Shown: piece by piece, positions 1 to 8,476 of the stretch
Layout of the letters: every line of letters begins with the position of its first letter
Numbering within the stretch: the first letter of the stretch is position 1
DNA from: CAZIAK01 sp964537035
GTDB taxonomy: Bacteria; Planctomycetota; B15-G4
Direction of reading: 5' to 3'
DNA: 64,000 bases
NCBI GenBank assembly: GCA_964537035.1
Contig: CAZIAK010000011.1
Span: 49,362 to 113,361, forward strand
Translations under genes and position numbers: made by a program
Notes under the pieces: model-generated
The model's input: only the letters and a program-made list of their open reading frames with translations
The model's database searches: none
What the model was told of the DNA's origin: nothing

Positions 1-1029
1 GGCGCCGAGCTGAGCGGTGCCGACGCGTTGGCTGCTGCCGGCCTGCGACCGCTCATGTTGCAGAGCAAGGAAGGCCTGGCCCTGCTCAACGGCACCCAGG
101 TGTCCACCGCGCTGCTGATCCGGGCCGTGGTGGCCGCGCGCACCCTGGCCAAGACCGCCGACATCGCCTGCGCCCTGACCCTGGAGGCCTACAAGGGCAC
201 CGCGGTCTCGTTCGACCCGCGCATCCATTCGCTCCGTCGCCAGCCGGGACAACAGCACGTGGCCGGCAATCTCCTGCGCCTGCTGGCGGACAGCGAGATC
301 CGCGAGAGCCACGCGGACTGTGACCGGGTGCAGGACAACTACTGCATGCGCTGTACGCCCCAGGTGCACGGCGCCAGCGTGGATGCCATCGGCTACGTGG
401 AGAACGTGGTCGAGACCGAGGCGGGGGCGGTGACCGACAACCCGCTGGTCTTCGAGGACGGCGACATCCTGTCCGGGGGCAACTTCCACGCCCAGCCCGT
501 GGCCCTGGCGGCCGACTTCTTGAAGATCGCCGCCAGCGAGCTGGCCAGCATCTCCGAGCGCCGCATCGAAGTGCTGGTGAACCCGGACATCTCCGGCTTG
601 CCCGCGTTCCTGGCTCGCGATGGGGGCGTTCAGAGCGGGCTGATGATGAGCCACGTCACCGCGGCGGCGCTGACCTCCGAGAACAAGGTGTTGGCCCACC
701 CGGCCAGCGTCGATTCGATCCCCACTTCGGCGGGTAAAGAAGACCACGTCTCCATGGCGACTCATGGGGCGCGTCAGGCTCGCTCGATCGTCGAGAACGC
801 GACCTATGTGCTGGCCATCGAGCTGATGACCGGCTTTCACGCCTTGGCTTTCGAGGAGACGTTGCAGCCTGGAGTGGGTGTGAAGGCTGCACGCACCTGC
901 CTGGCCACGGTGCTGCAGCCGCTGCTCGAGGATCGGGTGCTGTCCACAGACATCGAGGCGGTGGCCGAGCTGGTGCGCAGCGGCGCGTTGGCCGCGGCGG
1001 TCGAGGCGCAGGTGGGCTCCCTGGGCTGA
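1..1029 (+). CDS. hutH: Histidine ammonia-lyase, C-terminal part (5' end outside window)
   Basis: Deaminates L-histidine to urocanate, the first step of histidine catabolism in the cytoplasm. The frame is open from base 1, so about 342 residues are visible; the family is about 510 long, and the Ala-Ser-Gly that forms the MIO cofactor should lie upstream. Visible family signatures are KEGLALLNGTQ, RCTPQVHGA, DNPLVF, GGNFHAQP, SERRIEVLVNP and PTSAGKEDHVSM. The usual QDPYS-L-R-C motif reads QDNYCMRC here, a mild deviation. The hutU gene follows after one unrelated gene, which supports the assignment. The TTG at 28 is not the true start. Confidence 0.95.
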   Translation, partial: GAELSGADALAAAGLRPLMLQSKEGLALLNGTQVSTALLIRAVVAARTLAKTADIACALTLEAYKGTAVSFDPRIHSLRRQPGQQHVAGNLLRLLADSEIRESHADCDRVQDNYCMRCTPQVHGASVDAIGYVENVVETEAGAVTDNPLVFEDGDILSGGNFHAQPVALAADFLKIAASELASISERRIEVLVNPDISGLPAFLARDGGVQSGLMMSHVTAAALTSENKVLAHPASVDSIPTSAGKEDHVSMATHGARQARSIVENATYVLAIELMTGFHALAFEETLQPGVGVKAARTCLATVLQPLLEDRVLSTDIEAVAELVRSGALAAAVEAQVGSLG

Positions 1030-1137
1030 GCGGCGGGCGAGAGGCAGCGGGCGTGGGGCGGCGAGCGAGGCCGTAGCCCGGGTTCGGCGTGCTGCCGCTG
1101 CCTTCGCTGCCTTGGGTGCTACCAGTAGGGACAGGGC

Positions 1138-1146
1138 TGCTAGGCT
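1138..1146 (+). promoter_or_regulatory. Candidate extended -10 element
   Basis: TGC followed by TAGGCT, about 50 nt upstream of the start at 1196. The same TGCTA-N3-T pattern occurs before the genes at 18361 and 35171. No convincing -35 box is seen. Confidence 0.3.
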
Positions 1147-1195
1147 GTGCGGGGGGCGTGCTCCGTGGTCCGGCCCCTCGCTCGGGAGTCGGGAC

Positions 1196-3646
1196 ATGGT
1201 CCGCCGCTCTTCGCCGTCGCGCTTGTTCATCGTGTTGGCCCTGGCGTCGTTGGGCTTGTTGGCCGTGGCGGTGTTGTTCGAGCCAGAGCCCTTGCCCGCG
1301 GCCGAGCCCCGGGCACAACCGCCCGTAGCCCTGTCTGAGTCGGAGCCAGCCCCTGAGCGCGAGGCCGCCGACGCTGCCGTCGAATCCCCGACGGTGGTGG
1401 CAGAGCCGGTGCCTCTGGTACAGGAGAGCGGGGGAGATGCGCTCACGGTGCAGGTGGTCCGCTGGGCCGACGGTCGGGCCCTCCCCGAGGCTGAGATCCT
1501 GGTGGACCCAGGGCCTGACGGCACGCTGCGCTGGGAGCCAGTGGCTCGAGACGGACGTGTCTGGCTGGTCTGGGCCGAGACGCACACGTCGGTCACGGTG
1601 AGGGCTCGGGCAGAAGGTTTTCACGAGGAGATCGTCCAGGTCATGCTGAGCCCCGAGGGGGCCATGAAGCAGATCGCGCTGCGGGCCTCGGAGGGCTACG
1701 TGGGTCTGGTGACGACGACCCTGGGCGACCCCGTGCCGCGAGCCCGGGTGAAGGTCTGGCGATCGTGGCCAGCGAGGCCGACGTTCGTGACGCCCACGGG
1801 TGTGGTGGGGCAAGGTCCCCAGCTGGCGGTCATGCCTGCTCGGGGCGAGCTTCTCGCCGATGTGTTCACAGACTCTCGGGGCCGCTTCGGCATCAGGGCC
1901 TTTGACGAGCGCAACGTGGTCGACCTGGTGCTGACGGTGGTGGGCGACGAGTCTGCTTCGGAGCCGCTGCGCGTGCCCATGCCCTACCCGGAGCGGGATT
2001 TGCCGGTGCTGGTCGCCCGCCCGGCCAAACCTCTCGCGGGTCAGCTGCTGGATGAGCGAGGCAACCCCTTGGCGGGCCTGTCCATCGAGGTCGACCGGGG
2101 CCCGGGCGCCGTGCGTGTGGTTGAGCATGTAGAGGTGACAGACAAGGAGGGTCGCTTCTCGCTCACCCGTCACCTGGGACAACAGCACCTGCGGGTGCAG
2201 GCGCCGAACCACGAGCTCGTGGGGGCCTTCGACGGTGAACTGGAGTTGCCCCTGGTCCCCTCGAGAGAACCTCGCCGCTCGCCAGTGGAGACCGCCGGCG
2301 TGCCCTTCGTGGCCCAGCCCCCGTGGATCGTGGTCGAGCCGGACATCGGTGAGCTGCGGGTGCAGCTGCAGGGCAAGGGCCATGTGGCCGGTGTGATCTC
2401 TGCTGCTCGGGATGATCAGGGCATCGAAGGGGCGCTTGTGACCGTCAGCGCCGCCACCGAGTCAGGGGACTGGGAGACACTGGCGTTCGTGCGCAGTGAG
2501 GCCAGCGGCAGCTTTGATGCGCTGATCCCGTCGGCCGATCTTCACCGCTCGATGAGGCTTGCAGTCAGTCATCCGCACTACTTGAGCGTCAGTCTCGATG
2601 TCGCGCCCTCGATCTACGCCGACGACTCTCTGAACTTGCTGCGCCTGGCGGACGCGGTTCGGCAAGACGAGCTGAGGCTCAAGTTCAATGTTTGGTCGCG
2701 ATCAAACCTCGACAAGCCGCAGCCGCAGGTCTTCGCCTTCAGTGATGAGCGGGGGACGGTGCCCTTGTTTGATTCTGAGGGCCTGCTGCGCCTGCCCCCG
2801 GATCACCCGCCCTTCTGGGAATTCAGCGGCGCTGCGTTCACACATTTCTATGGCCGCACCACCGTGCCGCTCCCCGTAGAGGATGGCAGCAAGATCGTGC
2901 TCCTGGTCAAGGGGGCGAGCGAGGAAGGCGAGGAAGTGGCTCAGGTGACGAGCTGGGAGCTCATGTCCGCCGACCGCGGTGGCCGCGACTGGCGTGTCGC
3001 CCCGTTTGCGCCGATCGGAGACCTGCGGGTGGACGTGGCCCGCCCCGGCAACGGGGGGCGCCTGACCCTGCGTCGAACCACCTGGCTGCCTTGGTTCGAC
3101 GTGGAGCAGCGAGATGATGTGGCTTCCGTGTATATGAGCGGGGAGACCACTTCGCGCAACTTGGTGCCCGTGTTCAGGCCCTCTTGGACCCGCATCGAGC
3201 TGGTCGAGCAGCGCCAGCCCGTCGACCTAGTGCACGACGACAGCGGTGAAGTCGAAGCGAACGACCTCCTGGGGCCGGGCCCGCTGCAGCTCACCCGCCA
3301 ACCCGATCACCTGGTCACGGGCCGGGTCACCGATCACAGCCTGGGCGATTGGCCGGACCTGGCCGTCGCGCTCTGCGGGCCTGCCACCGAGTCTCACCGC
3401 CTCAAGGCCCTGGGTCAGACGTCCTGGTGGGCTCGTGCCTCGGAGGCCTTCGGCGACTTTCGTTTCGAGGCCGTCCCCGCGGGTGTCTACACGTATCTGC
3501 TCTACCGGCCTCTCGACGACGAGCAGGTCGAGGTGCTGGCCCAGCGCACGGTGACGGTGCACCACGACCTGTTCAACCTGGACATCTGGCCCGAGCCGCA
3601 GTCGTCGGCGCTGCGTCAGTTCGTGCGGGCCGAGAGCGGCTTCTGA
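1196..3646 (+). CDS. Exported protein with carboxypeptidase-regulatory-like (CarboxypepD_reg) domains
   Basis: This 816-aa protein has no recognised catalytic domain. The ATG at 1196 is chosen because it places the basic residues MVRRSSPSR directly before a hydrophobic stretch (about residues 10-28), which looks like a signal peptide or membrane anchor; the frame stays open further upstream to 1112. An acidic/proline-rich linker follows. Several beta-sandwich segments of the type G-x-V/L-x-D-x-x-G-x-P-L-x-G then recur, for example GQLLDERGNPLAGLSIEV followed by DKEGRFSL, as in carboxypeptidase-regulatory-like/transthyretin-fold domains. It lies between hutH and hutU but nothing ties it to histidine metabolism. 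A similarly built protein lies at 32178-35029. A surface or periplasmic role is inferred only. Confidence 0.75.
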   Translation: MVRRSSPSRLFIVLALASLGLLAVAVLFEPEPLPAAEPRAQPPVALSESEPAPEREAADAAVESPTVVAEPVPLVQESGGDALTVQVVRWADGRALPEAEILVDPGPDGTLRWEPVARDGRVWLVWAETHTSVTVRARAEGFHEEIVQVMLSPEGAMKQIALRASEGYVGLVTTTLGDPVPRARVKVWRSWPARPTFVTPTGVVGQGPQLAVMPARGELLADVFTDSRGRFGIRAFDERNVVDLVLTVVGDESASEPLRVPMPYPERDLPVLVARPAKPLAGQLLDERGNPLAGLSIEVDRGPGAVRVVEHVEVTDKEGRFSLTRHLGQQHLRVQAPNHELVGAFDGELELPLVPSREPRRSPVETAGVPFVAQPPWIVVEPDIGELRVQLQGKGHVAGVISAARDDQGIEGALVTVSAATESGDWETLAFVRSEASGSFDALIPSADLHRSMRLAVSHPHYLSVSLDVAPSIYADDSLNLLRLADAVRQDELRLKFNVWSRSNLDKPQPQVFAFSDERGTVPLFDSEGLLRLPPDHPPFWEFSGAAFTHFYGRTTVPLPVEDGSKIVLLVKGASEEGEEVAQVTSWELMSADRGGRDWRVAPFAPIGDLRVDVARPGNGGRLTLRRTTWLPWFDVEQRDDVASVYMSGETTSRNLVPVFRPSWTRIELVEQRQPVDLVHDDSGEVEANDLLGPGPLQLTRQPDHLVTGRVTDHSLGDWPDLAVALCGPATESHRLKALGQTSWWARASEAFGDFRFEAVPAGVYTYLLYRPLDDEQVEVLAQRTVTVHHDLFNLDIWPEPQSSALRQFVRAESGF

Positions 3647-3744
3647 CCCTGTCATGTGGTGGGGGTCGTGGCGCCCGCCGTGCCCGGGTACCATCGCCGG
3701 CCTACCCTGCCCGCAGCGCCGCCCGCACCGCCGGAACTCATCCC

Positions 3745-5418
3745 ATGGCCGACCGCCCGTACACGCCCGTCAAGGCTCCCCACGGCACCGAACTCTCGTG
3801 CAAGAGCTGGCTCACCGAAGCCCCTCTGCGCATGTTGATGAACAACCTCGACCCCGAGGTGGCCGAAGACCCTGAGCGGCTGGTGATCTACGGAGGCTCG
3901 GGCAAGGCGGCCCGCACCTGGAACGACTACGACACCATCGTCGCTACCCTGCGCGAGCTCGAAGACGACGAGACCCTGCTGATGCAGTCGGGCCGGGCGG
4001 TGGGCGTGTTCAAGACCCACGCCGACGCCCCGCGCGTGCTCATCGCCAACAGCAACCTGGTGCCCAAGTGGGCGACCTGGGAGCACTTCAACGAGCTCGA
4101 GGCCCAGGGTCTGACCATGTTCGGCCAGATGACCGCGGGTTCGTGGATCTACATCGGCAGCCAGGGCATCGTTCAGGGCACCTATGAAACGTTCGTGGCC
4201 GCGGGCGACAAGCACTTCGGCGGTAGCCTTGAGGGACGCTTGGTGGTGAGCGGCGGGCTCGGCGGCATGGGTGGCGCCCAGCCTCTGGCGGCGGTCATGG
4301 CCGGCGCGACTTTCCTGGCGGCGGACATCGACCCGGCCCGGATCGAGAAGCGGCTGAGCACTCGCTACATCGACCTGATGACCGACGACATGGGCAAGGC
4401 CATCGACACCGCCATGGACTGGAAGGCGTCCGGGGTGGCCAAGTCGGTGGGTTGGGTCGGCAATCAGGTCGACCTGCTGGCCGGGCTCATCGAGCGGGGC
4501 ATCGTCCCCGATGTGCTCACCGACCAGACCAGCGCCCATGATCCGGTCGACGGCTACGTGCCGGTGGGGCTGACCTTCGCCGAAGCCGAAGCGCTCCGTG
4601 CCTCTGACCGCGACGGCTATCGCGAGCGCTCCCTGGCCACCATGGTCACCCACATCGCCCACATGCGCGCTCTGCAGGACAAGGGCGCGATCACCTTCGA
4701 CTACGGCAACAACCTGCGCGGCTTCGCCACCGAGGCGGGCTCGACGGACGCCTTTCTGATCCCGGGCTTCGTGCCCGAGTACATCCGCCCCCTCTTCTGT
4801 GAGGGCAAGGGGCCGTTCCGCTGGGCGGCGCTCTCAGGCGACCCGGCCGACATCGCGGCCACGGATGAAGCCGTGCTGCGCCTGTTCCCCGAGGACAAGC
4901 CCCTCGCTCGCTGGATCAGGATGGCTCAGGAGCGCATCGCCTATCAGGGCCTGCCCTGTCGCATCTGCTGGCTGGGCTACGGCGAGCGGGCCAAGCTGGG
5001 CCTGGAGATCAACCGCATGGTGGCGGACGGCAGGATCAGCGCGCCCATCGCCATCGGTCGCGATCACCTCGACTGCGGTTCCGTGGCCTCGCCGAACCGC
5101 GAGACCGAGGGCATGAAAGACGGCACGGACGCCGTGTCCGACTGGCCTTTGTTGAATGCCCTGCTGAACACGGCCTCAGGGGCGACCTGGGTGAGCTTTC
5201 ACCACGGCGGCGGCGTGGGCATGGGCTACAGCCAGCACGCAGGGCAGGTCGTGGTGGCTGACGGCAGCGAGGCAGCGGCCCGGCGGCTCGAGCGGGTGCT
5301 GACCAACGATCCGGGCACGGGCGTCATGCGCCACGCCCACGCGGGCTACGACTCTGCGATCAGTTGCGCCCGGGAGCGGGGCATGAACCTGCCAGGTGTG
5401 ACCGACTCAGCGGGCTGA
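3745..5418 (+). CDS. hutU: Urocanate hydratase
   Basis: Converts urocanate to imidazolonepropionate using tightly bound NAD+, the second step of histidine catabolism. The 557-aa length matches the family (about 550-560). Signatures include YGGSGKAARTWNDYD near the N terminus, the glycine-rich GGLGGMGGAQPLA, the active-site cysteine in PLFCEGKGPFRW, and DHLDCGSVASPNRETEGM plus SFHHGGGVGMGYSQHAGQ near the C terminus. The ATG at 3745 gives the normal N terminus (MADRPYTPVKAPHGTEL); the frame is open upstream but runs into the preceding gene. A TACCAT hexamer at 3689-3694 could be its own -10 element. hutI and hutG/F are not in the window. Confidence 0.97.
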   Translation: MADRPYTPVKAPHGTELSCKSWLTEAPLRMLMNNLDPEVAEDPERLVIYGGSGKAARTWNDYDTIVATLRELEDDETLLMQSGRAVGVFKTHADAPRVLIANSNLVPKWATWEHFNELEAQGLTMFGQMTAGSWIYIGSQGIVQGTYETFVAAGDKHFGGSLEGRLVVSGGLGGMGGAQPLAAVMAGATFLAADIDPARIEKRLSTRYIDLMTDDMGKAIDTAMDWKASGVAKSVGWVGNQVDLLAGLIERGIVPDVLTDQTSAHDPVDGYVPVGLTFAEAEALRASDRDGYRERSLATMVTHIAHMRALQDKGAITFDYGNNLRGFATEAGSTDAFLIPGFVPEYIRPLFCEGKGPFRWAALSGDPADIAATDEAVLRLFPEDKPLARWIRMAQERIAYQGLPCRICWLGYGERAKLGLEINRMVADGRISAPIAIGRDHLDCGSVASPNRETEGMKDGTDAVSDWPLLNALLNTASGATWVSFHHGGGVGMGYSQHAGQVVVADGSEAAARRLERVLTNDPGTGVMRHAHAGYDSAISCARERGMNLPGVTDSAG

Positions 5419-5441
5419 GCGGAAGAGCCGGGCAGCGCCCA

Positions 5442-6317
5442 TCACTGCGCCGTCTCACCTCTGACCACCAAACACTGTGCAGGGATGAGCAGCGCGTCGT
5501 CCTGCTCGTAGCCGCTCATGCGCTCGGCCACGAGCCGATGGGCCTCTGCCTGGTCAGCATCAGAGAGCCGCTCGAAACGTTCCGCCAGGGGGTTTGACCG
5601 AGCGAGCTGACGGGCCAGGAACTGCTCCGAGCTCGTGTCTTCGTGAACCATGTGGAAGTCGTGAGCCGTCCCTTGCACCTGGACGAACCCTGCTGCGGTG
5701 AGCTGACCCGCGAGGTTTCCGGGCTCGGCCAGCTCGAACACGGTCGCCGTCTGCTCATCGCCTGACGGCACGGGGGAGCCCAGGTCGGTGAGGATGCCGG
5801 ACGCACAGGTGAAGTACGGGTTGAACCGGGCCTCTGCCCAGACCACGAAGACCACCCTGCCTCCGGGCACCAGGGCTCTGGAGACCCGGGCCAGGACCTC
5901 GGGCAGATCGGCGAAGAACATGGCTCCGAAGCGACAGCAGGCTCCATCGAAGCTCGCTGGGGGCAGCCTCAGTTCTTGGGCCGGGCAGACCAGGGTCTCC
6001 AGCCAGTCGAGACCCGCCGCCCGCGCACGCTGGTGCAACGCAGCCACCATGGGAGCCACGGCGTCTGTGGACAGCACCCGTCCCTCGGCGCCGACGCTCT
6101 TGGCCAGGGATAGCGACGGGTCGCCCGGACCACAGGCCAGATCGAGGAGGCTCTCACGCGGCAGGGGGCGGAGTGCCGATATCAACGAGTCAGTGGCCCC
6201 CTGGGTCATGAAAGCGATGTCATCTGCGTCGTCGACCCAGGTCGCCGCTGCTTGCTCCCAGCGAGCTTGCTCGGCCTCATCTGAGCGAGGGCTATGGGGG
6301 CTTGGTTTGCTTGGCAC
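5442..6317 (-). CDS. Class I SAM-dependent methyltransferase
   Basis: This 291-aa protein has a Rossmann-type methyltransferase core. Motif I is LLDLACGPGDPSLSLA (about residues 58-73), an acidic motif II (LSTDAVAPMV) follows, and the motif around ALVPGGRVVFVVWAE is typical of the UbiE/Methyltransf_11 group. The substrate cannot be read from sequence. The start is GTG at 6317, preceded by a good AGGAGG Shine-Dalgarno 5 nt away. It converges on hutU with only 23 bp between stop codons, and it diverges from the peroxidase gene across an unusually AT-rich 244-bp region. Confidence 0.85.
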   Translation of the reverse strand: MPSKPSPHSPRSDEAEQARWEQAAATWVDDADDIAFMTQGATDSLISALRPLPRESLLDLACGPGDPSLSLAKSVGAEGRVLSTDAVAPMVAALHQRARAAGLDWLETLVCPAQELRLPPASFDGACCRFGAMFFADLPEVLARVSRALVPGGRVVFVVWAEARFNPYFTCASGILTDLGSPVPSGDEQTATVFELAEPGNLAGQLTAAGFVQVQGTAHDFHMVHEDTSSEQFLARQLARSNPLAERFERLSDADQAEAHRLVAERMSGYEQDDALLIPAQCLVVRGETAQ

Positions 6318-6408
6318 GGTCCCTCCTGGGGCTGTGATTATTCAGACAATGTTTATTGATGGATCGTAAGCTATTGCAGGCACTGTGTTTATGAAGCGTG
6401 CCTATGCA

Positions 6409-6438
6409 TTGACAGTACTTCTAATCTCAAGGTAGACT
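6409..6438 (+). promoter_or_regulatory. Sigma-70-like promoter of the di-heme peroxidase
   Basis: A perfect TTGACA (6409-6414) is followed after 18 nt by TAGACT (6433-6438). It lies in a locally AT-rich stretch and would give a 5' UTR of about 115 nt before the start at 6562. Confidence 0.5.
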
Positions 6439-6561
6439 CCTTGGCGGATGCTCCCGAAGTGTCGGGAAACTGCCACCTATGCCGCTCCGCGCGGCGCATC
6501 CGCCGCATCACCTGTCTCTCTGCCTTCCTACCAGTTCCTGCTCGCGAAAAAAGAGGTCCGC

Positions 6562-8220
6562 ATGGTTTCCCTTCGTTTCCGTAACAGCATCGCCTTCGCT
6601 GCGCTGCTCGCCCTTGGGGGCTTGAACAGCAGCGCCGCCGCCCAGGCCGACGCGCCAATGCCCAATCCGCCCGAGTTCCCGTTCGAGAACCCGATGCTTG
6701 TGGACCAGGATGTCCTGGGCAAGTTCCTGTTCTGGGAAGAGCAGATGAGCGGCGACAACACCATGGCCTGTGGCACCTGCCACATCCACGAAGCTGGCGG
6801 CTCTGACCCCCGCTCGGTGTCGACGATCAACCCGGGCCCCGACGGCCTGTTCAACACGGCTGACGACATCCATGGTTCTCAGGGCGTCGTGCGCTTCGAC
6901 AACAGCAAGGTCTTCGTCGACGGCGGCCTCTTCGGGCACAACGCCCAGGTCACGGGCCGCAAGACGCCCACGGCCATCAACTCGGTCTACTTCAACGACC
7001 TCTTCTGGGATGGCCGCGCCACCCAGGCCTTCACCGACCCTCAGTCGGGCCTGGTCGAGATCGCCTACCTGGGCGCCCTCGAAAGCCAGGCTGTAGGCCC
7101 CCCGCTCTCTGACGTTGAGATGAGCACGGTCGGTCGCAGCTGGGACGACATCGTCGACAAGCTGACCATCGCCACCCCGGGCAAGTTGATGGTCAACATG
7201 CCCCCCGAGATGGCCGACTTCCTGGCGGACAACCCCACCTACCCCGACATGTTCAACGCGGTCTACGGTGACCCCACCCTGAGCAGCCGGGCCATCGCCT
7301 TCGCCATCGCCAACTACGAGCGCACCCTGATCTCCGATGAGACCGTCCTCGACGATTTCCTCCTCGGCATCATTCCTGTGTTCCCGGCGGGGCCCTTGTC
7401 TGACGGCTTCGACCTCTTCCAGGGCGACGCCAACTGCGCTTCCTGCCACACCCTGCCGTTCACCATGGACAACGACTACCACAACATCGGCGTCCGTCCC
7501 GACGCTGAAGATGCTGGTCGCATGGACACCACCGGCTTGCCCGGCGACCTGGCTCGGTTCAAGACGCCGAACATCCGCAACGCCAAGCTGCGCCTTCCGT
7601 TGTTCCACAACGGTGGCAAGAACTCGGTCCAGGACGTGATCCAGTTCTACAGCGATGGTGGCGACTTCCCCGGGCCCAACCTCGACAGCGAGCTGCTGGT
7701 GCTCAACTTGACCACCCAGGAGATCTCTGACCTGACGGCTCTGGTCGAGGACGGCATGACGGACGCCCGGGTCGAGTTCGGTACCTTCCCGTTCAGCCGG
7801 CCCATGCTGACCAGTGAGTTCCCCTCACTGAACAGCACCTACGGTGTGGTGAGTGGTGCTGGCACGGTTCTCGGTCACCAGCCCGCCTTCCCGGGCAACG
7901 CTGACTTCACCATGGGTGTGGCCGACGCCACCGCCAACGCCCCGGCGCTGATGCTGGTGAGCTTCCTGCCTGACATGGGTGGCACGATCTTCCCCGACCC
8001 CCGTTTCCCCGTGCCGGTCAACCTGGACCTGAACACGCTGGTCCTGGACTTCGCCACGTCGACGGATGCTGATGGCTACGCCAGCTTCAACCTGCCCATC
8101 TCGGGCAACCCGGTGCTGTCCGGCCTGAAGTTCTACTCGCAGTGGTTCATCTTCGATGCGGCCGCCATGGCCACCGGCGGTGTCTACGGCACCGACGGAC
8201 TGGAAGTCGAGATCCTCTGA
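6562..8220 (+). CDS. Di-heme cytochrome c peroxidase family protein (CcpA/MauG-like) with C-terminal beta module
   Basis: Predicted periplasmic di-heme enzyme that reduces hydrogen peroxide with electrons from small cytochromes, or a MauG-like oxidase. The protein is 552 aa. The start ATG has AAGAGGT upstream and gives a clear signal peptide ending near AAAQA (residue 29). Heme-binding CxxCH motifs are C70-GT-CH and C292-AS-CH. Family segments include TGRKTPTAINSVYFNDLFWDG, YERTLIS and FKTPNIRNAKLRLPLFHNGG. The peroxidase core ends near residue 410. The last 120 or so residues (ADATANAPALMLVSFLPD to the end) resemble the C-terminal modules of the FG-GAP proteins at 49203 and 51304. The exact oxidant and electron donor are unknown. 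Confidence 0.9.
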   Translation: MVSLRFRNSIAFAALLALGGLNSSAAAQADAPMPNPPEFPFENPMLVDQDVLGKFLFWEEQMSGDNTMACGTCHIHEAGGSDPRSVSTINPGPDGLFNTADDIHGSQGVVRFDNSKVFVDGGLFGHNAQVTGRKTPTAINSVYFNDLFWDGRATQAFTDPQSGLVEIAYLGALESQAVGPPLSDVEMSTVGRSWDDIVDKLTIATPGKLMVNMPPEMADFLADNPTYPDMFNAVYGDPTLSSRAIAFAIANYERTLISDETVLDDFLLGIIPVFPAGPLSDGFDLFQGDANCASCHTLPFTMDNDYHNIGVRPDAEDAGRMDTTGLPGDLARFKTPNIRNAKLRLPLFHNGGKNSVQDVIQFYSDGGDFPGPNLDSELLVLNLTTQEISDLTALVEDGMTDARVEFGTFPFSRPMLTSEFPSLNSTYGVVSGAGTVLGHQPAFPGNADFTMGVADATANAPALMLVSFLPDMGGTIFPDPRFPVPVNLDLNTLVLDFATSTDADGYASFNLPISGNPVLSGLKFYSQWFIFDAAAMATGGVYGTDGLEVEIL

Positions 8221-8259
8221 GGACTCGTCTACCCACCAGCAGAACCTGCTGCAAATCAC

Positions 8260-8300
8260 GGCGGGCGTCTCGGCAAGGTGCCGGGGCGCCCGCCGGTTTT
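8260..8300 (+). terminator. Intrinsic terminator after the peroxidase
   Basis: GGCGGGCG (8260-8267) pairs with CGCCCGCC (8287-8294). A smaller CGGC/GCCG helix lies inside and GGTTTT follows. It lies 40 nt after the stop codon. The 256-bp gap up to 8477 shows nothing else. Confidence 0.55.
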
Positions 8301-8476
8301 GTGCCAACAGGTCCGCACCGATTGGGGTGCGCCGGGCCGCCCCCCTCGATCGTGGAACGGCGGTGACTGTTGCCTCTGGGGGTTCTCTTTTCTGGATTCC
8401 GCGCGCTGTGAGGGGCTCTGCTCCTTGCGCTTGCCGTGCAGAGGAGCCGGGCTGCTGTGGTCTGCAGGGTGAGGCG

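Noticed and set aside
656..2383. 575-codon open frame on the minus strand
   Set aside because: It lies wholly antisense to hutH and the 1196 gene and is Arg/Pro/His-rich. Such long shadow frames are expected at this G+C content.
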